Both the position numbers and the translations under genes were made by a program. A DNA stretch of 64,000 nucleotides, from positions 186,001-250,000 of the forward strand of contig NZ_JAQGJM010000038.1 in the NCBI RefSeq assembly GCF_028290625.1, in the 5' to 3' direction. Numbering within the stretch: position 1 is the first letter of the stretch; each line of letters opens with the position of its first letter. The DNA is from Devosia sp. (GTDB lineage: Bacteria > Pseudomonadota > Alphaproteobacteria > Rhizobiales > Devosiaceae). This document shows, in pieces, positions 36,170 through 45,722 of the stretch. The notes beneath the pieces were generated by a model. The model saw only the letters and a program-made list of their open reading frames with translations. It was not told the origin of the DNA and ran no database searches.

Positions 36170-37573
36170 TTGGCCAAATCCCGCTCCTCCTTCGTCTGCC
36201 AGGCCTGCGGCGGCGTCACCACCCGCTGGCAGGGACGCTGCGATGCCTGCGGGGATTGGAACACCATTGTCGAGGAGCTGACCGATAGTGGTGTCGGCGC
36301 GGGACCGAAATCGGCCAAGGCGGGCGGCAAGGCGGCCAATCTGGTGCCGCTTTCGGGGGAAACCGAGAGCGCGGCGCGGGTGGTCAGCGGCATTGCCGAG
36401 CTGGACCGGGTGACTGGTGGTGGCTTCGTGATGGGGTCGGCGCTGCTCTTTGCGGGCGATCCGGGCATTGGCAAATCGACGCTGCTTCTTCAGGCCGCGG
36501 CGGCTTTGGCCAATCGCGGCAAGCGCGTGGTCTATGTGTCGGGCGAAGAGGCTGTCGCGCAGGTACGGCTGCGGGCCCAGCGGCTGGGACTAAGTGAAGC
36601 AGAAGTGCTGCTGGCTGCCGAGACCAATGTGGAGATCATTCTCGCCACGCTGGAGAGCGGCCCGCCGCCCGATCTGGTGATCATCGATTCGATCCAGACA
36701 CTGTGGACCGACCGGGTGGACAGCGCGCCGGGGACCGTGACGCAGGTGCGCACCTCGGCGCAGGCGCTGACGCGGTTCGCCAAGAAGAGCGGCGCAGCGG
36801 TGGTGCTGGTCGGGCACGTCACCAAGGACGGGCAGATCGCCGGTCCGCGCGTGGTCGAGCACATGGTCGATGCGGTGCTGTATTTCGAGGGCGATTCGAG
36901 CCACACGTTCCGAATTCTGCGCGGCGTCAAGAATCGCTATGGCGCCACTGACGAGATCGGCGTGTTCGAAATGACGGCCCTGGGGCTGGCCCAGGTGGCC
37001 AATCCATCGGCGCTGTTCCTCGACCAGCGCGACGAAGGCGCGGCCGGCTCGGCAGTGTTCGCCGGTATGGAGGGCACGCGCCCGCTGCTGATCGAAATCC
37101 AGGCGCTGGTCGCCCCCTCCCCGCTCGGCACGCCAAGGCGGGCGGTCGTCGGCTGGGACTCTTCGCGGCTGTCGATGGTGTTGGCAGTGCTGGAGACCCG
37201 CTGCGGCGTGCGCATCGGTGCTAATGATATCTATCTCAATGTCGCCGGCGGGCTGAAGATCAACGAACCGGCGGCGGACCTCGCGGTGGCGGCGGCGTTG
37301 ATTTCCTCGCTGACCGGCTCGCCCCTGCCCTCGGAATCGGTGTATTTTGGCGAAATCTCGCTCGCTGGCGGCATTCGCCCGGTGGTGCATGGTTCGCTGC
37401 GGCTGCGCGAGGCGCATAAGCTGGGGTTCAAATCGGTATCGACCGGACGGCTCAGCGCGGCGGACCGTAATAGCGGGCTGGAGGTGTCGGAGTTCACGAA
37501 CCTGGCGGACCTGGTAGGGCGGATCGCGGCCAAGGGCCAGAAGCCGGCGGCGAAGGTGGACGAATGGGCCTGA
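36170..37573 (+). CDS. radA: DNA repair protein RadA
   Basis: 467 residues from a TTG start with an AGGAAG ribosome binding site six bases away; no ATG gives the zinc finger in frame. The zinc finger cysteines are C10, C13, C24 and C27. Walker A is GDPGIGKST (96-104), the RadA-specific KNRFG motif appears as KNRYG, and a Lon-like C-terminal domain follows (from about 290). RadA drives branch migration of recombination intermediates. It sits between alr and cvpA, as in many related genomes. Confidence 0.95.
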   Translation: MAKSRSSFVCQACGGVTTRWQGRCDACGDWNTIVEELTDSGVGAGPKSAKAGGKAANLVPLSGETESAARVVSGIAELDRVTGGGFVMGSALLFAGDPGIGKSTLLLQAAAALANRGKRVVYVSGEEAVAQVRLRAQRLGLSEAEVLLAAETNVEIILATLESGPPPDLVIIDSIQTLWTDRVDSAPGTVTQVRTSAQALTRFAKKSGAAVVLVGHVTKDGQIAGPRVVEHMVDAVLYFEGDSSHTFRILRGVKNRYGATDEIGVFEMTALGLAQVANPSALFLDQRDEGAAGSAVFAGMEGTRPLLIEIQALVAPSPLGTPRRAVVGWDSSRLSMVLAVLETRCGVRIGANDIYLNVAGGLKINEPAADLAVAAALISSLTGSPLPSESVYFGEISLAGGIRPVVHGSLRLREAHKLGFKSVSTGRLSAADRNSGLEVSEFTNLADLVGRIAAKGQKPAAKVDEWA

Positions 37574-37706
37574 CTGCGACTCCTCTGCATGCTTTCTGGG
37601 AACATTGGCCGTGCACGGCCCGCGCGCCCTTGGCAGCGGCGGCTAAAGCGGCTAAACGAAGCGCCATATGGGGCTCTGGGCCTCTTCTGGAGCTGGCGAA
37701 ACCATC

Positions 37707-38357
37707 ATGCTGACTGCATTCGACGTTGGTATCGGAGTGCTTGTGCTGATCTCGGCGATCCTCGCCACGGCGCGGGGACTGACGCGCGAAGTGCTCTCAT
37801 TGGTGACATGGGCCGGCTCGGCCGCCATCGCCATCTATATGTGGAAGTATCACCCGGAAATCGCGCAGGGCTATATTGCCGATCCGACGGTTGCCGATAT
37901 CGCCACCGTGGTGGTCAGTTTCATCGTTGCGCTGATCGTGCTGCATCTGCTGACCATGCGGATCGCCGATTTCGTGGTGGACAGCAAGATCGGGCCGATC
38001 GACCGCACGCTCGGCTTCGTGTTCGGCGTGTTGCGCGGGCTGCTGGTCGCCATCGTGGTCACGATTTTCGGCACCTGGCTGCTGGGTTCGAACCTGCCGC
38101 CCTGGGCCAAGGAATCGCAGTCGCTGCCGCACCTGACCCAGATGGGCAATTCGCTGATCGCCATGCTGCCGCCGGACCTGGAAAAGCAGGTCACGGAAAT
38201 CCTCAAGGGTGGTACCGGCCTGACGGAAGATCCCACGGATCCAACCGGCGCGGCAGCCGAAGGCACCGACGAAACCGAAGATTCCAGCGTTCCGCCCGAC
38301 GCGGGGACAACCGTTCCCGCCCCGGCAGCGCCGGTCGCACCGGCCACTACTCTTTGA
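37707..38357 (+). CDS. cvpA: CvpA family membrane protein
   Basis: 216 residues from the ATG at 37707. Four membrane helices span roughly residues 5-25, 32-50, 65-88 and 105-128, with ARGLTREVLSLVTWAGSAAIA typical of CvpA. The last 70 residues are a Pro/Ala/Thr/Asp-rich soluble tail. It lies directly upstream of purF, a linkage conserved from enterics to alphaproteobacteria; the function of CvpA remains unclear. Confidence 0.9.
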   Translation: MLTAFDVGIGVLVLISAILATARGLTREVLSLVTWAGSAAIAIYMWKYHPEIAQGYIADPTVADIATVVVSFIVALIVLHLLTMRIADFVVDSKIGPIDRTLGFVFGVLRGLLVAIVVTIFGTWLLGSNLPPWAKESQSLPHLTQMGNSLIAMLPPDLEKQVTEILKGGTGLTEDPTDPTGAAAEGTDETEDSSVPPDAGTTVPAPAAPVAPATTL

Positions 38358-38513
38358 TCATATTGCGGTGAGGGCCTCTTCCTCGCCACATCACGGACCA
38401 GAAGCCCGCTATTATGGGCCCGACGATAGACCGATCTGGCAAGGCATGGGGATGCCGGATCATCGCGCCGCCGCTGGCGGCGCGCCAGTTTCTGCAGTTG
38501 AGGCAGCATTGGA

Positions 38514-40016
38514 ATGGAGAGCCCGGTGAACCATCCGAGCGACGACACTTTCGATATCGATGGCGACACGCTGCATGAAGAGTGCGGCGTGTTTGGCATT
38601 TTGGGGCATAGCGACGCCTCGACCCTGACGGCGCTGGGCCTGCATGCGCTGCAGCATCGCGGCCAGGAAGCGGCGGGCATAGTCAGTTTTGACGGCCGAC
38701 AATTCTATACCGAAAAGCGCATGGGACTGGTTGGTGACCACTATACCGACCCGGCCCTCCTGGCCAAGCTGCCCGGCACGATGGCCATCGGGCATACGCG
38801 CTATTCCACCACTGGCGAAGTGGCACTACGCAATGTGCAACCGCTGTTTGCGGAACTGGAAGCTGGCGGCATCGCCATTGCGCATAACGGCAACTTCACC
38901 AATGGCCTGACGCTGCGCCGGCAGATCATCGCCACCGGCGCCATCTGCCAATCGACCTCCGACACCGAGGTTGTGCTGCACCTGATCGCCCGCTCGCGCC
39001 ATAGCTCGACCACCGATCGCTTCATCGACGCGCTGCGGCAGATGGAAGGCGGCTATGCCATGTTGGCCGTAACCCGCACCAAGCTGATTGCGGCACGCGA
39101 CCCGATCGGCATAAGGCCGCTGGTGATGGGCGAGCTCGACGGCAAGCCAATTTTCTGTTCGGAAACCTGTGCGCTGGACATTATCGGCGCCAAATATGTG
39201 CGGGACGTCGAGAACGGCGAGGTCGTAATCTGCGAGCTGCAGCCGGACGGCTCGATCACCATCGAAGCCCGCAAGCCGGTGCGGCCCGAGCCGGAACGGC
39301 CATGCCTGTTCGAGTACGTGTATTTCGCACGCCCCGATTCGGTGGTGGCCGGACGCAGCGTCTATACGGCGCGCAAGCGCATGGGCATCAACCTCGCCAA
39401 GGAAGCGCCGGTCGAGGCCGACGTGGTGGTGCCGGTGCCCGACGGCGGCACGCCGGCGGCCATCGGCTATGCGCAGGCGAGCGGCATTCCGTTCGAGCTG
39501 GGCATCATCCGCAACCATTATGTGGGGCGTACCTTCATCGAGCCGACGCAGTCGATCCGAGCTTTCGGCGTGAAGCTGAAGCATTCGGCCAATCGTGCCG
39601 AAATCGATGGCAAACGGGTCGTGCTGATCGACGATTCGATCGTGCGCGGCACGACTTCGGTCAAGATCGTGCAGATGATGCGCGACGCTGGAGCGACCGA
39701 GGTGCATATCCGCGTCGCCAGCCCGATGATCCGATATTCGGACTATTACGGCATCGACACGCCAGACCCGGAGAAGCTGCTGGCCAATCAATACAAGGAC
39801 CTGGAGGCGATGTGTCGCTTCATCGGCGCCGATTCGCTGGCCTTCCTGTCGATCGATGGGTTGTATGATGCCGTCGGCGGCGAGCCGCGCAATAACCTGG
39901 CGCCGCAGTTCACCGATCATTATTTTACCGGCGACTATCCGACGCAGTTGACCGATCTCAACGGTCGGGCCAAGAACGAGCCGAAACAAATTTCCCTGCT
40001 TCGAGAGGCCGGTTAG
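38514..40016 (+). CDS. purF: Amidophosphoribosyltransferase
   Basis: 500 residues. The N-terminal nucleophile is Cys24 in HEECGVFGI, exposed after propeptide removal, in a class II glutaminase domain; the phosphoribosyltransferase domain carries VVLIDDSIVRGTTSVK, the PRPP loop. It catalyses the first step of purine synthesis. A GTG four codons downstream (38526) has a better spaced GGAGAG ribosome binding site and could be the true start. The SDR gene follows with a one-base overlap. A perfect GC hairpin at 38464-38484 lies in the leader. Confidence 0.96.
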   Translation: MESPVNHPSDDTFDIDGDTLHEECGVFGILGHSDASTLTALGLHALQHRGQEAAGIVSFDGRQFYTEKRMGLVGDHYTDPALLAKLPGTMAIGHTRYSTTGEVALRNVQPLFAELEAGGIAIAHNGNFTNGLTLRRQIIATGAICQSTSDTEVVLHLIARSRHSSTTDRFIDALRQMEGGYAMLAVTRTKLIAARDPIGIRPLVMGELDGKPIFCSETCALDIIGAKYVRDVENGEVVICELQPDGSITIEARKPVRPEPERPCLFEYVYFARPDSVVAGRSVYTARKRMGINLAKEAPVEADVVVPVPDGGTPAAIGYAQASGIPFELGIIRNHYVGRTFIEPTQSIRAFGVKLKHSANRAEIDGKRVVLIDDSIVRGTTSVKIVQMMRDAGATEVHIRVASPMIRYSDYYGIDTPDPEKLLANQYKDLEAMCRFIGADSLAFLSIDGLYDAVGGEPRNNLAPQFTDHYFTGDYPTQLTDLNGRAKNEPKQISLLREAG

Positions 40017-40750
40017 TGGCTGATACGCAAGATCTTGCCGGCAAAGTCGTCCTCGTCACCGGGGCGTCGCGCGGAATTGGTTACGCCAGCGCGCGTGAGG
40101 CCGCGCGTCGCGGCGCGCATGTGGTGGCGGTTGCCCGCACGGTCGGGGGCCTCGAGGAACTCGACGACGAAATCCAGGATCTGGGCTCGTCGGCAACGCT
40201 GGTGCCGCTCGACCTGCGCGATGGCGACGCCATCGACCGGCTGGGTGCGGCGATCTTCGAACGCTGGGGTGCGCTCGATGGGTTGATCGCCAATGCGGGC
40301 ATGTTGGGCACGCTGTCGCCCCTGCCCCACGTGGCGCCGGAGGAATTCGAGAAGGTGATGGCGGTCAATGTGACGGCCAACTATCGGCTGCTGCGTTCGA
40401 CCGATCTGCTGCTGCGCCAGGCTGATGCCGGGCGCGCGGTGTTCGTGTCCTCATCGTCGGCCAAGTCGGCGCGGCCCTATTGGGGTCTTTATGCGGCGAG
40501 CAAGGCGGCTGTCGACGCCATGGTCAAATCCTATGCAGGCGAGGTCGAGCAGACCAGCGTGCGGGCCAATGTGTTCTATCCCGGCGCCGTGCGCACAGCG
40601 ATGCGGGCCAGGGCGATGCCGGGGGAAGACCCCGATACGCTGCCGCAGCCGCGCGAAATTGCCGGTGCGCTGGTGGATATGGTCTCGCCGAACCTGACGC
40701 AGAACGGGCAGATTTACGACGTGGCGCAAAAGGGCTTCGTGGCGCTTTGA
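40016..40750 (+). CDS. SDR family oxidoreductase
   Basis: 244 residues from a GTG overlapping the purF stop by one base. The Rossmann motif TGASRGIG, NAG (LIANAGML) and the catalytic YAASK are present. Placement directly after purF is common in this order; the substrate is unknown. It is probably translationally coupled to purF. Confidence 0.88.
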   Translation: MADTQDLAGKVVLVTGASRGIGYASAREAARRGAHVVAVARTVGGLEELDDEIQDLGSSATLVPLDLRDGDAIDRLGAAIFERWGALDGLIANAGMLGTLSPLPHVAPEEFEKVMAVNVTANYRLLRSTDLLLRQADAGRAVFVSSSSAKSARPYWGLYAASKAAVDAMVKSYAGEVEQTSVRANVFYPGAVRTAMRARAMPGEDPDTLPQPREIAGALVDMVSPNLTQNGQIYDVAQKGFVAL

Positions 40751-40769
40751 GCCGTCGCGGGAGCGCTGA

Positions 40770-41375
40770 ATGAGCCTGGTTCGTCCTTTCGCTGCGGCTG
40801 ACCTCGATAGCCTTTATGCGATCTCGCTGGCGACCGGCGATTCTGGCCGCGATGCATCGCCACTGCATCAGGACGGGCGGCTGATCGGGCATATTTATTC
40901 GGCGCCCTACGCGATGCTCGCGCCGGAACTGGCTTTCGTGGCCGAGGATGATCAGGGCGTGGCCGGCTACGTCGTCGGCGCGGCGGATACGCGGACGTTC
41001 GACCAGCAGCTTGAGCGGGACTGGTGGCCGGCGCTGCGCGGGCAATATCCCGATCCGTCGGGCTCGGCACCGGATAGCTGGAATGCCGACCAGAAGCGCA
41101 GTTTCGCCATTCATCATCCGAGCACGACACCGGATGCGGTTGTTGGCCCCTTCCCCGCGCATATGCATATGAACCTGCTGCCGCGGCTGCAGGGGACCGG
41201 GATGGGCCGCAAGCTGTTCGAGCGCTGGATCGAGCAGGCGCGGGCGGTGGGCGTTCCGGGCGTGCATGTCGGTGTCAGCCCGCTCAATGCGCGCGGCATG
41301 GGCTTCTGGCAGGCGATGGGCTTTGAGCGGATAGCGACGCAGAGCGGCGTCTGGCTGGGACAGAAGGTCCGGTAG
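40770..41375 (+). CDS. GNAT family N-acetyltransferase
   Basis: 201 residues. The acetyl-CoA binding motif is LQGTGMGRKLFERW (about 132-146), followed by VHVGVSPLNARGMGFWQAMGFERI, typical of GNAT enzymes. The layout resembles the acetyltransferase domain associated with O-GlcNAcase-type proteins, but that is a loose similarity. Substrate unknown. It lies 19 bases after the SDR gene and is probably the last gene of the purF operon. Confidence 0.85.
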   Translation: MSLVRPFAAADLDSLYAISLATGDSGRDASPLHQDGRLIGHIYSAPYAMLAPELAFVAEDDQGVAGYVVGAADTRTFDQQLERDWWPALRGQYPDPSGSAPDSWNADQKRSFAIHHPSTTPDAVVGPFPAHMHMNLLPRLQGTGMGRKLFERWIEQARAVGVPGVHVGVSPLNARGMGFWQAMGFERIATQSGVWLGQKVR

Positions 41376-41448
41376 TGGAGCCGTGGCGGCTGCATGGCCT
41401 CCAGCGGCCTTCCGGATCCATTAGCTCTCGAACAAGCCCACCCACGAA

Positions 41449-41525
41449 GTCATTCCCGCGCAGGCGGGAACCTCATTTTCTGCCTTACCACCCCAAACGG
41501 AGGTCCCCGCCTGCGCGGGGATGAC
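41449..41525. repeat. Imperfect palindromic intergenic repeat, copy 2
   Basis: The arms GTCATTCCCGCGCAGGCGGG (from 41449) and CCCCGCCTGCGCGGGGATGAC (ending 41525) are near-complementary, 77 bases end to end, and match the element at 13642-13723. It lies between the convergent GNAT and CNNM-type genes. Confidence 0.82.
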
Positions 41526-41614
41526 TATATGGTGGGCGATAGCTTGGTGGGGACGACGGCTCCGGAGTTGATGATCCGGCGGGCAAAGCCCGCGAGGTAC
41601 TGAAGCGCGTTGGC

Positions 41615-42892
41615 CTAGTCCAGCCGCGCCATTAGCACCTTGTCGATGCGGCGGCCGTCGAGGTCGACGACTTCGAATTTCCAGCCGCCATGCTCGAAGG
41701 TTTCGCCCTCGGCGGGCAGGCGGTTGATGATCGACAGGACATAACCGGCGACGGTTTCGAACTTGGCGTCCTTGGGGATGGCGACGCCGAGGCGGTCGGC
41801 GAATTCGTCGACGGGCATCCAGCCGGCAACGAGGTACGAACCATCCTCGCGGCGGACCACGGCCGGGTCATCGCCGGTTTCTTCCTGGAACACGCCAGTG
41901 ATGACTTCGAGGATATCGCCCGAGGTGACGATGCCTTCGAAGTGGCCGTACTCGTCGACCACCAAGGCCATGTGGACGGTGGAATTGCGGATGGCGCGGA
42001 CGACGTCGAGCGCATCGGCATGATCCATCACGACGGGCACCGGCTGCACGAATTTGCGGATTTCCAACGGCTGGCCATTGGCGAAGGTGGAAATCAGATC
42101 GGTGATGGCGACGACGCCAATGATCGAGTCGGCATCCCCGTCCTGCACCAGGAGGCGCGAGCGATGGGTGCCGACGATGGTGCGGCGGATTTCGTCGGGA
42201 GCGTCGGCAAGATCGATCACCTCGACGTCCAGACGCGGGGTCATCAGGCCGCGCGCGGAGCGGTCAGCCAGGCGCATGACGCCGGAGATCATCGAATGCT
42301 CGTCGCTTTCGATGACGCCGGCCGTGGTGGCCTCGGCGATGATGGTCTTGACCTCTTCCTCGGTCACCGTCTCCTCGGACTCGCCGCGCTGGCCCAGAAT
42401 GGTCAGCACGGCCTTGCCAGAGATATCGAGGACCCAGACGATGGGCGAGCCGACCTGGGCCAGCAATTGCATGGTCGGCGCGACGCGGGCAGCGACCCGC
42501 TCGGGATCGCGCAGGGCGATCTGCTTGGGCACCAATTCGCCCAGGATCAGCGACAGATAAGTGATGACCACCACCACGATCACCACGCCGAGCACATCGG
42601 CGACATTGGGCGCGACGCCGACGGTTTCGAGCCAATCGGTAAGGCGCAGGCCCAAAGTAGCGCCGGAGAACGCGCCGGAGAGCACGCCAACCAGGGTGAT
42701 GCCGATCTGCACGGAGGAGAGAAACTTGCCGGGGTCTTCGGCAAGGCGGATGGCGATGGCGGCGCCCTTATTGCCTTGATCGGCAAAGACGCGCAGACGC
42801 GCAGGACGGGCAGACACGACCGCCAATTCGGACATCGACAACGCACCGTTGATGATGGTCAGAACGACGACAATCAGGATTTCTACGAACAA
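41615..42892 (-). CDS. CNNM/CorC-type membrane transporter (hemolysin family)
   Basis: 425 residues. A DUF21 membrane domain with four helices (about 1-150, MFVEILIVVVLTIINGALSMSELAVVSARPARL), a pair of CBS domains (about 205-325) and a CorC_HlyC C-terminal domain (about 340-420, DDPAVVRREDGSYLVAGWMPVDEF). Members are linked to magnesium and cobalt export; the name hemolysin is historical. The frame starts with TTG at 42892 with no strong ribosome binding site; an internal start would cut the first helix, so I keep this one with caution. Confidence 0.88.
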   Translation of the reverse strand: MFVEILIVVVLTIINGALSMSELAVVSARPARLRVFADQGNKGAAIAIRLAEDPGKFLSSVQIGITLVGVLSGAFSGATLGLRLTDWLETVGVAPNVADVLGVVIVVVVITYLSLILGELVPKQIALRDPERVAARVAPTMQLLAQVGSPIVWVLDISGKAVLTILGQRGESEETVTEEEVKTIIAEATTAGVIESDEHSMISGVMRLADRSARGLMTPRLDVEVIDLADAPDEIRRTIVGTHRSRLLVQDGDADSIIGVVAITDLISTFANGQPLEIRKFVQPVPVVMDHADALDVVRAIRNSTVHMALVVDEYGHFEGIVTSGDILEVITGVFQEETGDDPAVVRREDGSYLVAGWMPVDEFADRLGVAIPKDAKFETVAGYVLSIINRLPAEGETFEHGGWKFEVVDLDGRRIDKVLMARLD

Positions 42893-43049
42893 GATGGTTT
42901 CACAATATGCGGCCCCGCACTCAGCATCGGGTCGCTTAGGACGAGGTAGTTATAGTGGCAATCGACAGGATAACGCCATGGGCTTGGAGAATTTGTATGT
43001 GGGGTATGGGCTTGGGGCACTGGTGACGACAGCGCTGAGTGGCCAACCG

Positions 43050-43086
43050 TCCCCCACCCCTGTCCCCTCCCCGCGAGGGGGAGGGA
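43050..43086. repeat. GC-rich REP-like hairpin
   Basis: CCCTCCCC, a GCGA tetraloop and GGGGAGGG form a perfect hairpin in the der 3' flank. Such CCCTCCCCGCGAGGGGGAGG elements recur in alphaproteobacterial spacers. A loosely related stretch lies at 6465-6500 before the helicase gene. Confidence 0.5.
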
Positions 43087-43139
43087 GACCCTCTCGATCA
43101 GTCGTCGTAACCACTGGCTTCGAGCAAGCGCAGGCCTTG

Positions 43140-44591
43140 CTAGCCCAGCCTGCGCTTGGACACGTCGTCGTAGGGGTTCTTGCTGCCCGCGCGGACCCAG
43201 AGACGGATGGGAGCACCCTGGATGTCGAAGGCTTCGCGCAGGCCATTGGTTAGATAGCGCAGGTAAGCCGTCGGCAACGCGTCGGGGCGCGAGGCGAAGA
43301 GGATGAAGCTGGGCGGCCGGGTCTTGGCCTGGGTCATGTAGCGAATCTTGAGGCGACGCCCCGAGACGGCCGGGGGCGGATGCCCCTCGACCATGCCGGC
43401 GAGCCAGCGATTGAGCCGCGCGGTCGAGACATGGGAATTCCACGAACGCTCGATCTTGAAGATCGCGTCCATCAGCTTGTCGATATTCTTGCCGGTGAGG
43501 CCAGAGAGTGTGACTAGCGGGACGCCGCGAATCTGCGGCAGGAGGCGCGTGCAGGCTTCCTTGAGGGCGGCCAAGGCGGCGTTCTTGTCCTCGATCAGAT
43601 CCCATTTGTTGACGGCGATGACGAGCGCCCTCCCCTCGCGTTCGACCAGATCGGCCAGCGCCAAATCCTGCTTTTCGAACGGGATGGTGGCATCGAGCAT
43701 CAGCACGACGACTTCGGCATATTGAATGGAGCGCAGGCTATCGCCGACGGCAAGCTTTTCCAACTTTTCCTGGACGCGCGCGCGACGGCGAATGCCCGCG
43801 GTATCGACCAGATTGATGACGCGGCCTTCCCATTCCCACGGCACAAGAATGCTGTCGCGGGTAATGCCGGCTTCGGGGCCGACCAGCACGCGGTCTTCGC
43901 CGACCATGCGATTGATCAGGGTGGACTTGCCGGCATTGGGACGCCCGACGATGGCAACGTTGAGGTAGCGCTTAGGATTCCAGCGCAGCGTGGCCTCGTC
44001 CCCCTCGCCTTCCAGCATGTCCTCGGTGATATCGACATCGATCTCGGGCATGTCCTCGAGATCGGCGATGGCCTTGGCATCCTGCACCAGAGCCGCGGCG
44101 TCGATGGCCTGCGAGACGATGGAATAGAGCTCGGACATGCCCAGGCCGTGTTCGGCGGACAGCGCGATGGGCTCGCCGAAACCAAGCTTGAAGGCTTCGA
44201 CCAGGCCCGATTCGGCGGCCTTGCTTTCGGCCTTGTTGCCGACGAGATGCACCACCTTGCCGGCTTTGCGCAGCACTTGGGCAAAGCGCTGATCGAGCGG
44301 CACCACGCCGGCGCGGGCATCGATCATGAACAGGATGACGTCGGCTTCCTTGATCGCCAGCTCGGTCTGCTGGCGCATGCGGTCTTCGAGGCTGCCGTCG
44401 GTGACGTCCTCATAGCCCGCAGTATCGAGAATGCGGAAGGTCAGGTCGGCAATGTGGCCTTCGGCCTCGCGGCGGTCGCGGGTGACGCCGGGGGTGTCAT
44501 CCACCAGCGCGATCTTGCGACCGACGAGGCGGTTGAACAGCGTGGACTTGCCGACATTGGGGCGACCGACAATAGCAACGGTGACGGTCAT
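43140..44591 (-). CDS. der: Ribosome-associated GTPase Der (EngA)
   Basis: 483 residues with two tandem GTPase domains. G1 motifs are GRPNVGKST (about 8-16) and GRPNAGKST (about 217-225); DTAG occurs in both (DTAGYEDVT and DTAGIRRR), with NKAES and NKWD as G4. A KH-like domain follows (about 380-470). Der is needed for assembly of the large ribosomal subunit. It lies 36 bases downstream of a YfgM-like gene. Confidence 0.96.
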   Translation of the reverse strand: MTVTVAIVGRPNVGKSTLFNRLVGRKIALVDDTPGVTRDRREAEGHIADLTFRILDTAGYEDVTDGSLEDRMRQQTELAIKEADVILFMIDARAGVVPLDQRFAQVLRKAGKVVHLVGNKAESKAAESGLVEAFKLGFGEPIALSAEHGLGMSELYSIVSQAIDAAALVQDAKAIADLEDMPEIDVDITEDMLEGEGDEATLRWNPKRYLNVAIVGRPNAGKSTLINRMVGEDRVLVGPEAGITRDSILVPWEWEGRVINLVDTAGIRRRARVQEKLEKLAVGDSLRSIQYAEVVVLMLDATIPFEKQDLALADLVEREGRALVIAVNKWDLIEDKNAALAALKEACTRLLPQIRGVPLVTLSGLTGKNIDKLMDAIFKIERSWNSHVSTARLNRWLAGMVEGHPPPAVSGRRLKIRYMTQAKTRPPSFILFASRPDALPTAYLRYLTNGLREAFDIQGAPIRLWVRAGSKNPYDDVSKRRLG

Positions 44592-44627
44592 GGTAGAGAT
44601 ATCCGATCAGAGGGAAGGCGGCCGGCC

Positions 44628-45584
44628 CTATTCGAGGGTCGGCTCAGCCTCCGCAGGGGCAGCAGGCGTGGTGGCATCGGCGGCGGGCGCGGGTGTTGCG
44701 GCAGGCGCAGGTGTGGAGGCGGGAGCAGCCGGCGCGGATGCCGAAGGATCGATCGAGGGCGCGGCCGGAGCAGGCGCCGGTGCCACGGCCGCCGGTGCGG
44801 CAGGAGCCGGGGTCACTGCGGGCACCGTGGGTGTCGGTGCGGTCGGCGTGACCGTAATGTCATTGCCGACGATATCCTGGACGGCCGAGGCGGCGTCTTC
44901 GGCCGCCTGATCGACCGGCGCGGGCGCAATATCGCCGGCCGACGTCAGGGCCGCGATGTAATAGCCCATGCGGTTGCGCACGGTGCTTTGGCTCATCGGG
45001 TCATCGATGACGGCCTGGAAGCTGGCCTGGGCATCGGTAAACTTGCCGGCCTTGTACTGGGCCAGGCCCATTGCCTCGCGGGCGGCATTGCGCAGGGGAT
45101 TGCCTTCGGTGGCGATGGTTTCGACGCGCTGCTGCACATCGGCCAGCGTGCCGGCATCGACCATCAAAGTACCGCCCAGCACCAAAGCGAGCTCGCGCAG
45201 GCGCTGGTTGGAAAGGCCGACGGCCAGCGCATCATACGCGGCTACCGCCTCGGTCACCTTGCCATCCTTGGCGAGCAGACCGGCCTGCTTGAATTGGGCC
45301 AGCATCGGATAGCTGCCCGAGCCATCGGCGACCAGCGCATCGAGCTGGGTCTGCGCCGCAGCCATATCGCCGCCGTCGGCGAGGTCGAACGCAGCATAAA
45401 GCTCGTCCGACGACTTGGCGGCATTGTTGGCGTGATACCAGGTCCAGCCCTCATTGGCGGCGACGCCGACCACGACGAGGACCGCGGCCCCAATGACATA
45501 GGGCGCGAACCGGCGCCAGAACGAGCGCATCCGGTCGGAGCGCAGTTCCTCGTCGACTTCGCGAAAAATATTATCCTGAGACAT
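44628..45584 (-). CDS. YfgM-like membrane-anchored tetratricopeptide protein
   Basis: 318 residues from the ATG at 45584. A cytoplasmic N-terminus (MSQDNIFREVDEELRSDRMRSFWRRFAPY) precedes one membrane helix (about 30-50), then a periplasmic TPR-like helical domain (about 60-215). The last 95 residues are almost only Ala, Pro, Thr and Val. This matches YfgM, a partner of the Sec translocon and periplasmic chaperones. In many proteobacteria the order is yfgM-bamB-der; here der follows directly, so bamB is missing from this locus. Confidence 0.85.
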   Translation of the reverse strand: MSQDNIFREVDEELRSDRMRSFWRRFAPYVIGAAVLVVVGVAANEGWTWYHANNAAKSSDELYAAFDLADGGDMAAAQTQLDALVADGSGSYPMLAQFKQAGLLAKDGKVTEAVAAYDALAVGLSNQRLRELALVLGGTLMVDAGTLADVQQRVETIATEGNPLRNAAREAMGLAQYKAGKFTDAQASFQAVIDDPMSQSTVRNRMGYYIAALTSAGDIAPAPVDQAAEDAASAVQDIVGNDITVTPTAPTPTVPAVTPAPAAPAAVAPAPAPAAPSIDPSASAPAAPASTPAPAATPAPAADATTPAAPAEAEPTLE

Positions 45585-45722
45585 GGCGTGCCTGATGGTC
45601 TTGAGCCGAATTGCGCGCACGTTTAGCACGTGGCTTCCATATTGCAAATGCAGCGGTTCCCGGTGCTTGCAGAGTTGGACCGGCATACACGCTAAAGCGA
45701 GCGGTTCGGCGCCATGGCGCGT

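Noticed and set aside
38464-38484. Perfect 9-bp GC hairpin upstream of purF as a terminator of cvpA
   Set aside because: No T run follows, and cvpA-purF are normally co-transcribed. A PurR-like or attenuation role cannot be shown.
41394-41603. 69-codon plus-strand frame after the GNAT gene
   Set aside because: It lies almost wholly inside the palindromic repeat at 41449-41525 and has no homology-like features.
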